From the NCBI GenBank assembly GCA_937891045.1, contig CALBEV010000048.1, positions 1 to 19,963 on the forward strand: 19,963 bases of DNA, in the 5' to 3' direction. This document shows, piece by piece, positions 8,879-16,783 of this stretch. The DNA comes from an uncultured Burkholderiales bacterium. Lineage in GTDB: Bacteria; Pseudomonadota; Gammaproteobacteria; Burkholderiales; Burkholderiaceae. The position numbers and the translations under genes were made by a program. The number at the start of each line of letters is the position of its first letter. Positions within the stretch are counted from its first letter, which is position 1. The notes below the pieces were generated by a model. That model did no database searches, was not told where the DNA came from, and worked only from the letters and a program-made list of their open reading frames with translations.

Positions 8879-9131
8879 AGCGTTTCAACTCTCTTGAATT
8901 GGCTTTGCGCAAACTGATCACGCGTCTGAAAGGTTCTCGATCAACGAAGGCGACAAAATACAACTGCTGTCCGGCGGGCACCAAGCCCGACATGCGCGGC
9001 TCAGCGTAAGTCTTGCGAAGATCAGGCCAAATCAAACCATCTTCCCAATCAAGTTGCTGAGCAAATGCCAATGACAAGCCGTGCTTGAGAAAATTCAGAT
9101 GACTTTTGACGGGATCAAAGTCCAGTTGCAT
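8862..9131 (-). CDS. brnT: BrnT-type ribonuclease toxin
   Basis: 89 residues, the usual size. Family hallmarks are FDPVKSHLNFLKHG at 5-18, a DLRKTYAEPR stretch at 37-46 matching the D-R-x-x-Y-x-E-x-R pattern, and the C-terminal RRVISLRKANSRELKRY at 69-85. BrnT toxins have a RelE-like fold and cleave RNA, stopping growth until neutralised by BrnA. The basic and acidic residues conserved in the family appear intact, so the toxin is probably functional. The ATG at 9131 gives the expected short lead before FDP. A candidate promoter and a palindrome lie directly upstream. Confidence 0.92.
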   Translation of the reverse strand: MQLDFDPVKSHLNFLKHGLSLAFAQQLDWEDGLIWPDLRKTYAEPRMSGLVPAGQQLYFVAFVDREPFRRVISLRKANSRELKRYVENS

Positions 9132-9142
9132 GTCGCAGATTA

Positions 9143-9170
9143 ATTGTAGTTACGTTTACTTGAAATGCAA
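9143..9170 (-). promoter_or_regulatory. Candidate brnTA promoter
   Basis: Read on the minus strand, TACAAT (9143-9148) is a five-of-six match to the sigma-70 -10 box. A poor -35 (TTGCAT, 9165-9170) lies 16 bases upstream. Transcription would start about 5 bases before the brnT ATG, so the message would be nearly leaderless. The -35 overlaps the palindrome at 9168-9187. Confidence 0.4.
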
Positions 9171-9187
9171 GCCTTGTTCAAGGCTTG
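9168..9187. promoter_or_regulatory. Palindromic candidate operator for BrnT-BrnA
   Basis: CAAGCCTTG and CAAGGCTTG form perfect nine-base inverted arms around a central TT, overlapping the candidate -35 of brnTA. A second, imperfect symmetry shares half of it (TTGTTCAA ... TTGAGCAA). BrnA is a dimeric ribbon-helix-helix protein that autorepresses in characterised systems, so this is the natural binding site. With only two bases between the arms it is a poor transcription terminator. Confidence 0.5.
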
Positions 9188-9324
9188 AGCAAATACGCAG
9201 TTTGAAACCAAATGGTTTTGAAAAGTTGTGATCTAGTCACCCCAAAAAGGTCAAGCATTCACCTCCCCAAGGGTCATTCCCCTTCAGGTAGACTGATTCT
9301 TCAAGCCACAAACAGGTGAGACAC

Positions 9325-10515
9325 ATGAAACTCTTAGACACCATGGTCCTCGAAGCCGCCAGCCTGGTGGCGGTGCGCCGCGACATCCACGCCCATCCCG
9401 AACTCTGCTTTGAAGAGCAGCGCACCTCGGATCTGGTGGCCGCCAAATTGACCGAGTGGGGCATCGAGGTGCACCGCGGTTTGGGCACCACTGGCGTGGT
9501 GGGCATCATCAAAAACGGCACCAGTTCACGCAGCATCGGTTTGCGTGCCGACATGGACGCGCTGCCGGTGCACGAGGCCAACACCTTCGCCCATGCCAGC
9601 CAACACATGGGCAAGATGCACGCTTGCGGCCACGACGGTCACACCACCATGTTGCTGGCGGCTGCGCAGCACTTGGCCAAGCACCGCAACTTTGACGGCA
9701 CCGTGGTGCTGATTTTTCAACCGGCGGAAGAGGGCGGCGGCGGTGCCCGCGAAATGATCAAGGACGGCTTGTTCGAGAAATTCCCGGTGGATGCGGTATT
9801 TGGTTTGCACAACTGGCCGGGCATGGCGGTGGGCAAGCTCGCGGTCAGTGCTGGCCCGGTCATGGCCTCCAGCAACGAATTCAAAATCACCATCCAAGGC
9901 AAGGGCTGTCACGCCGCCTTGCCGCACAACGGCATCGACCCGGTGCCGATCGCTTGCGAGATGGTGCAGGCCTTTCAAACCATTGTGTCGCGCAACGTCA
10001 AGCCCGTGGACGCAGCCGTCATTTCAGTCACCATGATCCACGCGGGTGAAGCCACCAATGTGGTGCCCAACAGCTGCGAGTTGCAAGGCACGGTGCGCAC
10101 CTTCACCGTCGACATCCTCGACATGATCGAGCGGCGCATGCGCACCGTGGCCGAGCACGTGAGTGCCGCGCACGAAGCCAGCTGCACCTTCGAGTTTGTG
10201 CGCAACTACCCGCCCACCATCAACCACCCCCAGGAAGCCGATTTCACCCGCGAGGTGTTGGCCGACATCGTCGGTGCCGAGAACGTGCTGGCGCAAGAAG
10301 CCACCATGGGCGCGGAAGACTTTTCCTACATGCTGCTGGCCAATCCCGGGGCGTATTTCTTCATTGCCAACGGCGAAGGCGCACACCGCGAAATGGGCCA
10401 TGGCGGGGGCCCTTGCACCTTGCACAACCCCAGCTACGACTTCAACGACGACCTGATTCCGCTGGGCGGCACGGTTTGGGTGCGCATGGTGGAACGCTTC
10501 TTGGCCAAGGCCTGA
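9325..10515 (+). CDS. M20 family metal-dependent amidohydrolase (hippurate hydrolase-like)
   Basis: 396 residues from the ATG at 9325. A GTG at 9316 is in frame, but AGGTGAG at 9314-9320 is a good ribosome site for the later ATG. Subfamily M20D landmarks are intact: RRDIHAHPELCFEE at 18-31, ADMDALPVHE at 75-84, HACGHDGHTTML with ligands Cys101 and His103, PAEEGGGG with Glu136 (base) and Glu137 (ligand), His162 in LHNWPG, the GxxCHAA dimer-domain segment and His367 in LHNPSYDFND. Relatives cleave hippurate, N-acetyl amino acids, indole-3-acetyl amino acids or p-aminobenzoyl-glutamate. Nothing nearby fixes the substrate. No signal peptide is seen. It is transcribed away from brnTA and faces the TetR gene. 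Confidence 0.92.
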   Translation: MKLLDTMVLEAASLVAVRRDIHAHPELCFEEQRTSDLVAAKLTEWGIEVHRGLGTTGVVGIIKNGTSSRSIGLRADMDALPVHEANTFAHASQHMGKMHACGHDGHTTMLLAAAQHLAKHRNFDGTVVLIFQPAEEGGGGAREMIKDGLFEKFPVDAVFGLHNWPGMAVGKLAVSAGPVMASSNEFKITIQGKGCHAALPHNGIDPVPIACEMVQAFQTIVSRNVKPVDAAVISVTMIHAGEATNVVPNSCELQGTVRTFTVDILDMIERRMRTVAEHVSAAHEASCTFEFVRNYPPTINHPQEADFTREVLADIVGAENVLAQEATMGAEDFSYMLLANPGAYFFIANGEGAHREMGHGGGPCTLHNPSYDFNDDLIPLGGTVWVRMVERFLAKA

Positions 10516-10538
10516 GCCTCCTCATACAACCTCCTTCA

Positions 10539-10569
10539 GCGGGCACGCTGCCTGCGTTCAAGCGGGCAG
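10539..10569. terminator. Competing hairpins between amidohydrolase and TetR genes
   Basis: GCGGGCA occurs at 10539-10545 and again at 10562-10568, and TGCCTGC at 10549-10555 can pair with either copy (one wobble each). The two stems are mutually exclusive. They cover the convergent 3' ends, and the TetR stop lies in the loop of the second stem. There is no T-run on either strand, so intrinsic termination is uncertain. Confidence 0.25.
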
Positions 10570-11223
10570 GGCGTCGGCATACACCTGCATCAAGGCCAGC
10601 AACTGCGCTTTCGGGGTGTCGGCCAAATACGGCAGCATCAAACTGAGCACCTGCTGCGCCCCGTGCAACACGCCATGTTGGGCACTGGCGTCTTCCATGG
10701 CGTGGCGCGGGTTGCGCACATATTCATAGCTCAGCCACCAGGTGAGCATCACCACCATGTGGGTGGCGCAGTGTGTGCGCTCCGTGGCGGTTTGTTGCAA
10801 CAGTTTGGCTGATTGCAGCTGCCCCAGCAACTGCCCCAAAGCTTGTTCTTTCAGCGCCAGGATGTCTTTCATCTGCCCTTCCACATGCCGGTTCTTGCTG
10901 AGCAAATCGTTCAGGTCGCGGTAAATGAAACGGTAGCGCCACACCAGCTCGAACAGGCTGTGCATGAAAAACCAACTGTGCTCGAGGTCGCGCACGTCAG
11001 CCGCAGCGGGCAAGAGCTCGCGCATCTCGGCTTGGTAGCTGTCAAACAAGCTGTTCACCAACAACTCTTTGCTGGCGTAGTGGTAGAACAAATTGCCGGG
11101 GCTGATGCCCATGTCTGAGGCAATCAGCGTGGTGGCAACATTCGGTTCGCCAAAGCGATTGAAGAGTTGCAGCGCCTCCGTCTGAATCCGCTCGGCGGTG
11201 CGACGGGGCGCTTTTTTCACCAT
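10558..11223 (-). CDS. TetR family transcriptional regulator
   Basis: 221 residues. The N-terminal DNA-binding domain has the standard layout: ERIQTEALQLFNRFGEPNVATTLIA at 11-35, then a helix-turn-helix (DMGISPGNLFYHYASKELL, 37-55). The C-terminal ligand or dimer domain has the RYRFIYRDLNDLLSKN pattern of the PF13972-type repressors. It follows the phasin gene by 11 bases on the same strand, so the two are probably cotranscribed and the regulator may control the phasin or other storage genes; this is inference from position. The ligand is unknown. Confidence 0.88.
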   Translation of the reverse strand: MVKKAPRRTAERIQTEALQLFNRFGEPNVATTLIASDMGISPGNLFYHYASKELLVNSLFDSYQAEMRELLPAAADVRDLEHSWFFMHSLFELVWRYRFIYRDLNDLLSKNRHVEGQMKDILALKEQALGQLLGQLQSAKLLQQTATERTHCATHMVVMLTWWLSYEYVRNPRHAMEDASAQHGVLHGAQQVLSLMLPYLADTPKAQLLALMQVYADALPA

Positions 11224-11234
11224 GTGTTTGATGC

Positions 11235-11645
11235 TTATTTGCGTTTGGCTGGGGTGGTTTGCTCAGCCAGCTGTGCTTCCAAAGCCGCCACCCGCGCCTC
11301 CAATGCGGCCAGGTCTTGGGCGCTGGGCAAGCCCATGCTTTGCAAGGCTTTGGCCACGCGCTCTTCAAAAATGCCTTCCAATTTATCCATTTGGCCGCTG
11401 GCGCGTTGCCCCATGTCGCTGGCCATGGCGGTCATTTTGTGCGCGGCTTCGGTCACTTTGGCCTGCGCTTGCTGGGTGGCTTCTTGCAATTTGGCACCGT
11501 CTTTCACCAGGGTTTCGAACACCTTGGTGCCCTCTTGCTGGGCCTTGGCGAATGCGCCCATGCCAGCCAGCCAAATTTGCTGGGCCGAGTCCTTCATGTG
11601 TTCACTCATCTTGAGCGGGTCAAAATCGGGTTTGTTGCTGGCCAT
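11235..11645 (-). CDS. Phasin family polyhydroxyalkanoate granule-associated protein
   Basis: 136 residues of mainly amphipathic helix. Residues about 10-50 (MKDSAQQIWLAGMGAFAKAQQEG) match the start of the PhaF/PhaI-type phasins, which coat polyhydroxyalkanoate granules and control their size and segregation. A long helical stretch follows. Residues 108-128 form a leucine-heptad coiled coil (AQDLAALEARVAALEAQL) suited to oligomerisation. The tail ends in a short basic AKRK, lacking the long AAKP-rich DNA-binding tail of PhaF. No polymer synthase is in the window. A candidate promoter lies upstream, and the TetR gene is immediately downstream. Confidence 0.88.
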   Translation of the reverse strand: MASNKPDFDPLKMSEHMKDSAQQIWLAGMGAFAKAQQEGTKVFETLVKDGAKLQEATQQAQAKVTEAAHKMTAMASDMGQRASGQMDKLEGIFEERVAKALQSMGLPSAQDLAALEARVAALEAQLAEQTTPAKRK

Positions 11646-11676
11646 GGCGTGCTTTCAAGGTGTCTGGGATCTGTCA

Positions 11677-11704
11677 ATTTAACCGCTTTACAATCACTTC
11701 TCAA
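11677..11704 (-). promoter_or_regulatory. Candidate promoter for the phasin-TetR operon
   Basis: On the minus strand TTGAGA (11699-11704, five of six) and TTAAAT (11677-11682, four of six) are 16 bases apart, placing the start of transcription about 25 bases before the phasin ATG. The 88-base divergent gap it shares with the antiterminator gene is AT-rich. Confidence 0.4.
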
Positions 11705-11733
11705 ATAAATTAATTACTCATCTATTCCAACGC

Positions 11734-12219
11734 ATGCTTTGGTACGCCGTTCACTCCAAACCCAAACAAGAGCACCGCGCCCTTGAAAACCTGCAGCAGC
11801 AGGGCTTCGAAGCGTGGTTGCCTATGTTGACGGTGGAAAAACTGCGTCGTGGCCGCTTGGCCGAAGTGGTGGAACCCATGTTCAGCCGCTACTTGTTCAT
11901 CCGCTTAGACACCGAACACAGCAATTGGGCCCCCATCCGTTCTACCTTGGGCGTCAGCCGTTTGGTGAGTTTTGGCAACCGACCCGCGCCCATGGCCGAT
12001 GAATTGATTCAAGCTCTGCGTGGTTTGCCCGAGCGGGCCCCCGAGCGTTTGCTCAAAGTCGGTCAAGAAGTGGTGTTCATCGACGGCCCCTTGAAGGGCT
12101 TGCAAGGCATTTACCAACAAACCGACGGTGAAGCACGGGCCATGGTGTTGGTGGAACTGATGAGCAAACAGCACAGCATCACCGCCGATGTCCGGCACCT
12201 GCACCCTGTCACAATTTAG
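11734..12219 (+). CDS. RfaH/NusG-like transcription antiterminator
   Basis: 161 residues, the size of RfaH. The N-terminal NGN domain is clear: [18 protein letters not shown] at 3-20, then [12 protein letters not shown] and a [11 protein letters not shown] segment in the middle. The C-terminal domain has a KOW-like stretch [19 protein letters not shown] at about 109-127 and ends in VRHLHPV. These proteins bind RNA polymerase paused at ops sites and suppress termination in long operons, typically for surface polysaccharides. Its position five bases upstream of uppS, ahead of the rhamnose genes, fits that role. No ops-like GGCGGTAG sequence was found in the window. A NusG-paralogue of the LoaP/UpxY kind is an alternative, but the housekeeping NusG is unlikely because no rplK-rplA neighbours are present. 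Confidence 0.85.
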   Translation: MLWYAVHSKPKQEHRALENLQQQGFEAWLPMLTVEKLRRGRLAEVVEPMFSRYLFIRLDTEHSNWAPIRSTLGVSRLVSFGNRPAPMADELIQALRGLPERAPERLLKVGQEVVFIDGPLKGLQGIYQQTDGEARAMVLVELMSKQHSITADVRHLHPVTI

Positions 12220-12224
12220 CCCAC

Positions 12225-12989
12225 ATGAATCAACCCCTCCAACACATCGCCATCATCATGGACGGCAACGGTCGCTGGGCCAAAAAGCGCTTGTTGCCGC
12301 GCACCGTGGGCCATGTGCGTGGGGCCGCCAATGTGCGACAAATCGTCAAGGTGGCCAGCGAGCAAGGCGTGAAATACCTCACGCTGTTTGCCTTCAGTTC
12401 GGAAAACTGGCGGCGTCCGGCCGAGGAAGTCTCGGCGCTCATGGGTTTGTTTTTGCAATACCTCGAGAGCGAAGTCGCCGAGATGAAAGCTGCGGGCATT
12501 CGTTTGCGCGTGATTGGCGACCGCAGTGCGTTTGCGCCTTTGCTGCAGTCGCGCATCGACCAAGCCGAGCAAGACACAGCGCTCAACGACCGGTTGCACC
12601 TGACCATCGCCGCCAACTACGGTGGCCAGTGGGACATCTTGAATGCAGCACGCGCTTGGCAAATGGCGCACCCCGAGAAAACGCTGCAAGACATGGACGA
12701 TCAAGCCTTGGCCGCGCACCTGAGCACCGCTGGTTTGCCCGACCCCGAATTGCTCATCCGCACCGGCGGCGAGTCACGCATCAGCAATTTTTTGCTTTGG
12801 CAAACCGCTTACACCGAGTTGTATTTCACCGACTTGCATTGGCCCGATTTCAATGCCGCTGCCTTGCAACAAGCCATCGCCTCCTACGGCAAACGGGTGC
12901 GTCGCTTTGGCCAAACCGATGAGCAGGTGCTCAGCCACAACACCACAGATAACAACCCTGTCGCTCAGCCCACTTTCAAGATCAGCTAA
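12225..12989 (+). CDS. uppS: Isoprenyl (undecaprenyl) diphosphate synthase
   Basis: 254 residues of the cis-prenyltransferase family, which condenses farnesyl diphosphate with isopentenyl diphosphates to build the lipid carrier for peptidoglycan and surface polysaccharides. Signature elements are [16 protein letters not shown] at 7-22 with catalytic Asp13, [10 protein letters not shown], the [11 protein letters not shown] loop at 56-65, and the C-terminal [15 protein letters not shown] followed by WPDF. It looks catalytically intact. The housekeeping uppS of betaproteobacteria normally sits in the frr-cdsA-dxr region. Here it lies between an antiterminator and rhamnose genes, so it may be a second copy devoted to exopolysaccharide; the sequence of the window cannot show whether another exists. 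Confidence 0.92.
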   Translation: MNQPLQHIAIIMDGNGRWAKKRLLPRTVGHVRGAANVRQIVKVASEQGVKYLTLFAFSSENWRRPAEEVSALMGLFLQYLESEVAEMKAAGIRLRVIGDRSAFAPLLQSRIDQAEQDTALNDRLHLTIAANYGGQWDILNAARAWQMAHPEKTLQDMDDQALAAHLSTAGLPDPELLIRTGGESRISNFLLWQTAYTELYFTDLHWPDFNAAALQQAIASYGKRVRRFGQTDEQVLSHNTTDNNPVAQPTFKIS

Positions 12990-13075
12990 TATTCGTCCGT
13001 TCAACGTAGACATTACTTTCAAACGTTTCCTGCTCACTTTGACAGGCGTTTTCCAAATACCTTCCTAGCTTTTTA

Positions 13076-13936
13076 ATGATGAAAAACGACACCCGCACAC
13101 CCCATCCTCGCAAAGAGAATGCGCCTGCCCGCGCTGGCCGCTGCATCGCATTGATTGACAGCAATTACATGGCTTGGTTGGTTCGCCAGTCCCCTGAAGC
13201 CAATGCCGAACCCGAAAATTACAACCGCGCCGCCTTGCTGCCCACCTTGGCCCATGCCTTGAAGCAAGCCGGTTTGAATGTCGATGTGCAACGCGTTTAT
13301 TGGTACACCGACACACCAGACAACCAATTCCCGCAAGACCAAATCGTGCGCCACTTGGACGTGACCAGCGGCGAGCCCAGCGATGTGGTGTTGCAAGCCC
13401 TGTCCTCGGACATCAGCCGCTTGGCCGAACGCCATGCCTGCGAGCACCTGCTGGTGGCCAGCGACGACGACCGATTGACCAACGTGATTGATGAAGCCCA
13501 GTTGCACGGTTTGAATGTGTATTTGCTGGCCGATGAATCCGCCCGGCACATGGACCAGTTGGTGAATGAAGATCCGGCTTGGTGCCGTTTGCTTGGACAA
13601 GCCGACCGCCGTGTGCTGTTGTTGCCCCAAGCCGCACGTGAAGTCAACACCCCACCGCGTGCTGCTGCCGCACCTTCGCAAGACCCTGAAGTGGTGCGTG
13701 TGAAATTGCAAGAAGTGGTTGACGCTTGGTGGGACGACGAGCCCGAAGACCTGCGCGAAGACCTGCGCGACGAATTGCGTGGCAGCCAAGGCTTGCCGCA
13801 AGAAGTGGACCGCCACATGCTGCTGCGTGTGCGCCGCGCACTCGATCGACCCTTGAGTTTCCCCGAGAAAAAAATGCTGCGCGAAATGGTGCGTGGCCGC
13901 GTTTTGGGCGTGTCTGAGGAAGGCATGCCTGTATGA
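13076..13936 (+). CDS. NYN (PIN-like) domain protein, putative ribonuclease
   Basis: 286 residues, not a well-characterised gene. Residues 22-182 resemble the NYN/LabA-type PIN fold: the strand CIALIDSNY with Asp28 and Asn30, a second acidic point at [12 protein letters not shown] (Asp103 and Asp112), and [11 protein letters not shown] at 124-134 with Asp130-132, equivalent to the SGDGDF metal site, followed by the LHGLNVYLL strand. The acidic residues needed for metal-dependent RNA cleavage therefore seem present. Residues 200-286 form a separate charged, helix-rich domain ([18 protein letters not shown], then [16 protein letters not shown]) of unknown role. The start is ATGATG without a good ribosome site, so 13079 is equally possible. 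The stop overlaps the rmlB start (ATGA), tying it to the rhamnose operon. RNase activity is inference. Confidence 0.78.
   Translation: MMKNDTRTPHPRKENAPARAGRCIALIDSNYMAWLVRQSPEANAEPENYNRAALLPTLAHALKQAGLNVDVQRVYWYTDTPDNQFPQDQIVRHLDVTSGEPSDVVLQALSSDISRLAERHACEHLLVASDDDRLTNVIDEAQLHGLNVYLLADESARHMDQLVNEDPAWCRLLGQADRRVLLLPQAAREVNTPPRAAAAPSQDPEVVRVKLQEVVDAWWDDEPEDLREDLRDELRGSQGLPQEVDRHMLLRVRRALDRPLSFPEKKMLREMVRGRVLGVSEEGMPV
13745..13768 (+). repeat. Tandem 12-base repeat in the NYN gene
   Basis: GAAGACCTGCGC occurs twice in a row, followed by a diverged third copy (GACGAATTGCGT, 13769-13780). In frame it encodes the [12 protein letters not shown] helix near residue 230 of the NYN protein. It could vary in copy number without breaking the frame. 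Confidence 0.7.
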
Positions 13937-14997
13937 CCATCCTAGTGACGGGCGGCGCTGGCTTCATTGGCAGCAACTTCGTTCACCACTGGTTGGCCTC
14001 GGCCAACGAAGCCGTGGTCAATTTGGACAAGCTCACCTATGCGGGCAACTTAGCCAATTTAGCCAGCCTGCAAAACAATCCGCGCCATGTGTTTGTGCAA
14101 GGCGATATTGGCGACACCACGCTCTTGCCTCAACTGCTGGCGCAACACCAACCCCGCGCCGTGGTGCATTTCGCCGCCGAGTCGCATGTGGACCGATCCA
14201 TTCACGGCCCCATGGATTTCATCCAAACCAATGTGGTGGGCACGTTTCATTTGCTGGAATCAGTTCGCGCCTATTGGGCCACGCTGGCCGCTGAACAACA
14301 AACCGCGTTTCGTTTTTTGCATGTCAGCACCGACGAGGTGTATGGCAGCTTGGTGGCCCCCGACGCCCCGGCCTTTGCCGAAACCCATGCCTACGAGCCC
14401 AACAGCCCTTACAGCGCTTCCAAAGCCGCCTCCGACCACTTGGTGCGGGCCTGGCACCACACCTATGGCCTGCCCGTCCTCACTACCAATTGCAGCAACA
14501 ACTATGGCCCCTACCACTTCCCCGAAAAACTCATCCCGCTGGTGATCCACAACGCCTTGGCGGGCAAGCCCTTGCCGATTTATGGCGACGGCATGCAGGT
14601 GCGCGATTGGCTCTATGTGCAAGACCATTGCAGCGCCATTCAGCGGGTGTTGCAAGCCGGTCGCTTGGGCGAAACCTACAACGTCGGTGGTTGGAATGAA
14701 AAGCCCAACATCGAGGTGGTGCGCACCTTGTGCAGCTTGCTCGACGAGATGCAACCACGTGCTGACGGCCAAAGCTATGCCACGCAAATCACTTATGTGA
14801 AAGACCGCGCAGGCCATGACCGCCGCTATGCGATTGACGCGCGAAAGATTGAGCAAGAACTCGGCTGGCGCCCGCAAGAAACTTTTGAAACCGGTTTGCG
14901 CAAAACCGTGGCTTGGTACTTGGCCAACGCCGATTGGGTGGCCAACGTCACCAGTGGCCAATACCGCCAATGGGTTGGCAAGCAGTATGGCGCTTGA
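13933..14997 (+). CDS. rmlB: dTDP-glucose 4,6-dehydratase
   Basis: 354 residues, the usual length. It converts dTDP-glucose to dTDP-4-keto-6-deoxyglucose, the second step of dTDP-L-rhamnose synthesis. It is an extended short-chain dehydrogenase with NAD loop GGAGFIG at 7-13, the catalytic TDE triplet at 133-135 in VSTDEVYG, and the Tyr160-x3-Lys164 pair in [19 protein letters not shown] and [16 protein letters not shown] are typical of RmlB. The start overlaps the NYN stop by four bases, and the end overlaps rmlD by 11 bases, so translation is probably coupled on both sides. The base composition here is like the rest of the window. Confidence 0.97.
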   Translation: MTILVTGGAGFIGSNFVHHWLASANEAVVNLDKLTYAGNLANLASLQNNPRHVFVQGDIGDTTLLPQLLAQHQPRAVVHFAAESHVDRSIHGPMDFIQTNVVGTFHLLESVRAYWATLAAEQQTAFRFLHVSTDEVYGSLVAPDAPAFAETHAYEPNSPYSASKAASDHLVRAWHHTYGLPVLTTNCSNNYGPYHFPEKLIPLVIHNALAGKPLPIYGDGMQVRDWLYVQDHCSAIQRVLQAGRLGETYNVGGWNEKPNIEVVRTLCSLLDEMQPRADGQSYATQITYVKDRAGHDRRYAIDARKIEQELGWRPQETFETGLRKTVAWYLANADWVANVTSGQYRQWVGKQYGA

Positions 14998-15865
14998 CGG
15001 CGTTTTGTTGTTCGGCGCTGCCGGACAACTTGGCCATGAACTCGCCTCTCGCTTGCATGTTTTGGGGCCCGTCACCGCGCTCACCCGCCAAGACATCGAC
15101 CTGAGCAACGCAGCCGCACTTCGCAGCCTGCTGCAAGCCCAGCGGCCCGCCGTGATCGTCAATGCCGCCGCTTACACCGCTGTGGACAAAGCCGAGCAAG
15201 AACCGGCGCTGGCGCAGGCCATCAATGTCACGGCACCATCGGTGATGGCTGAAGAGGCTGCCAGCAGTGGGGCGGTTTTGGTGCATTACTCGACCGACTA
15301 TGTGTTCAACGGCCAGGCCACGCGGCCCTACCTTGAAACTGACCCAACCGACCCGCAGTCGGTTTATGGCCGAACCAAACGCGATGGCGAGCAGGCGGTG
15401 ATCCAAAGCGGAGCCCGGTATGTGCTGTTGCGCAGCTCTTGGGTGGTCGGGGCGCACGGCCAGAATTTTTTGAAAACCATGCTGCGTCTGGCGCAAGAAC
15501 GCGACAGCCTGCGGGTCGTGGCCGACCAGGTCGGCGTGCCCACCTCGTCCGCCTGGATGGCCGAGACCACGGTCTTGGCCTTGCAACAAGGCTTGAACGG
15601 CCTGTTTCACCTGACGCCTGCCGGTCAAACCAACTGGCATGCCTATGCCCAATACGTGTTGCAGCAAGCCCAAAGCTTGGGCTGGACCCTGAAAGCCACG
15701 CCCGAGCAAGTGCAGGCCATCACCACCGCCGACTATCCGCTGCCCGCGCCGCGCCCAGCCTATTCCATGCTGGAGAGCAGCCTGTTGGCCAAGGCTTTGA
15801 ATCTCGAGCTGCCGCCCTGGCAGGCGGGCGTGGACAGCGTTCTGCGGGTATTGCGGGCAGATTGA
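14987..15865 (+). CDS. rmlD: dTDP-4-dehydrorhamnose reductase
   Basis: 292 residues from the ATG at 14987, within the last 11 bases of rmlB; the frame is open further upstream, but that extension lies wholly within rmlB and lacks family similarity. It carries out the last step, NAD(P)H reduction of dTDP-4-keto-L-rhamnose to dTDP-L-rhamnose. Visible motifs are the nucleotide loop GAAGQLG at 10-16, [13 protein letters not shown] at 58-70, the STDYVFNG segment at 102-109 with Thr103, and Tyr127-x3-Lys131 in [13 protein letters not shown] follows. The order B-D-A-C is one of the common arrangements of this pathway. Confidence 0.96.
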   Translation: MALDGVLLFGAAGQLGHELASRLHVLGPVTALTRQDIDLSNAAALRSLLQAQRPAVIVNAAAYTAVDKAEQEPALAQAINVTAPSVMAEEAASSGAVLVHYSTDYVFNGQATRPYLETDPTDPQSVYGRTKRDGEQAVIQSGARYVLLRSSWVVGAHGQNFLKTMLRLAQERDSLRVVADQVGVPTSSAWMAETTVLALQQGLNGLFHLTPAGQTNWHAYAQYVLQQAQSLGWTLKATPEQVQAITTADYPLPAPRPAYSMLESSLLAKALNLELPPWQAGVDSVLRVLRAD

Positions 15866-15906
15866 TAATCCCCACCAATCCCATCAATGCCTTCGGGCGA
15901 CAGCAC

Positions 15907-16782
15907 ATGACGACACATCGAAAAGGTATTTTGTTGGCCGGTGGCTCAGGCACCCGGCTCTACCCCCTCACCTTGGCGGTCAGCAAGCAGCTGATGCCGA
16001 TTTACGACAAGCCGCTGGTCTATTACCCCCTCACCACCTTGATGCTCAGCGGCATCCGGGACGTGTTGATCATTTCCACCCCGCAAGACACGCCGCGTTT
16101 TGCCGATTTGTTGGGCGACGGCTCGCAATGGGGCATGTCGATCCGCTATGCGGTGCAACCCTCACCCGATGGCCTGGCCCAAGCCTTGATCATTGGCCGC
16201 GACTTTGTGAACAACCAACCCAGCGCCTTGGTGCTGGGAGACAATATTTTTTACGGCCACGACCTGGTCAAACAGCTCGAAGCCTCCAACACCCGCCAAG
16301 ACGGTGCCACGGTGTTCGCCTACCACGTGACCGACCCCGAGCGCTATGGCGTGGTCACCTTCGATGCCCAGCGCAAAGCGGTTCATATTGAAGAAAAACC
16401 GAAAAAACCGCAGTCCAATTACGCGGTTACGGGCCTCTATTTTTATGACAAGCAAGTCTGCGATATTGCCGCCGATATTCAACCTTCCGCCCGGGGTGAA
16501 TTGGAAATCACCGATGTCAATAAACGTTATTTAGAACAAGGCCAATTGAATGTGGAAACCATGGGCCGGGGTTATGCCTGGCTCGATGCCGGTACCCACG
16601 ACGGTTTGATGGAAGCCGCCACCTTCATTGCCACGCTGCAAAAACGCCAGGGGTTGATGGTGGCCTGCCCGGAAGAAATTGCCTATTCACAAGGCTGGAT
16701 CGACGGTGAAGCCTTGCTGCGCTTGGCTTCTCCCCTGCAAAAGACCCATTACGGCCAATACCTCATGAAATTGCTGGATTAA
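15907..16782 (+). CDS. rmlA: Glucose-1-phosphate thymidylyltransferase
   Basis: 291 residues from the ATG at 15907. The frame is open far upstream, but that part is a shadow of rmlD, and the protein begins normally with [17 protein letters not shown]. It makes dTDP-glucose from glucose-1-phosphate and dTTP, the first and feedback-controlled step of the pathway. Motifs are GGSGTRLYP at 12-20, Lys27 in SKQLMP, Asp112 in LGDNIFYG (metal), [20 protein letters not shown] at about 162-181, and the WLDAGT loop. A 41-base gap separates it from rmlD. Bases 16381-16440 and 16501-16560 are only about 43% and 37% G+C by my count, clearly lower than the surrounding gene. Confidence 0.97.
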   Translation: MTTHRKGILLAGGSGTRLYPLTLAVSKQLMPIYDKPLVYYPLTTLMLSGIRDVLIISTPQDTPRFADLLGDGSQWGMSIRYAVQPSPDGLAQALIIGRDFVNNQPSALVLGDNIFYGHDLVKQLEASNTRQDGATVFAYHVTDPERYGVVTFDAQRKAVHIEEKPKKPQSNYAVTGLYFYDKQVCDIAADIQPSARGELEITDVNKRYLEQGQLNVETMGRGYAWLDAGTHDGLMEAATFIATLQKRQGLMVACPEEIAYSQGWIDGEALLRLASPLQKTHYGQYLMKLLD

Positions 16783-16783
16783 C

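Noticed and set aside
11687..11715. TTTACA ... TTAATT as a promoter for the RfaH-like gene
   Set aside because: Spacing is 17 but the -10 matches only three of six bases; AT-richness alone explains it.
13039..13067. Perfect TTGACA box in the gap before the NYN gene
   Set aside because: The only -10 at 17-base spacing is TTCCTA, a poor match; not enough to call a promoter.
15439..15906. Long 5' extension of the rmlA frame
   Set aside because: This stretch is a shadow of rmlD in another frame; RmlA begins normally at 15907.
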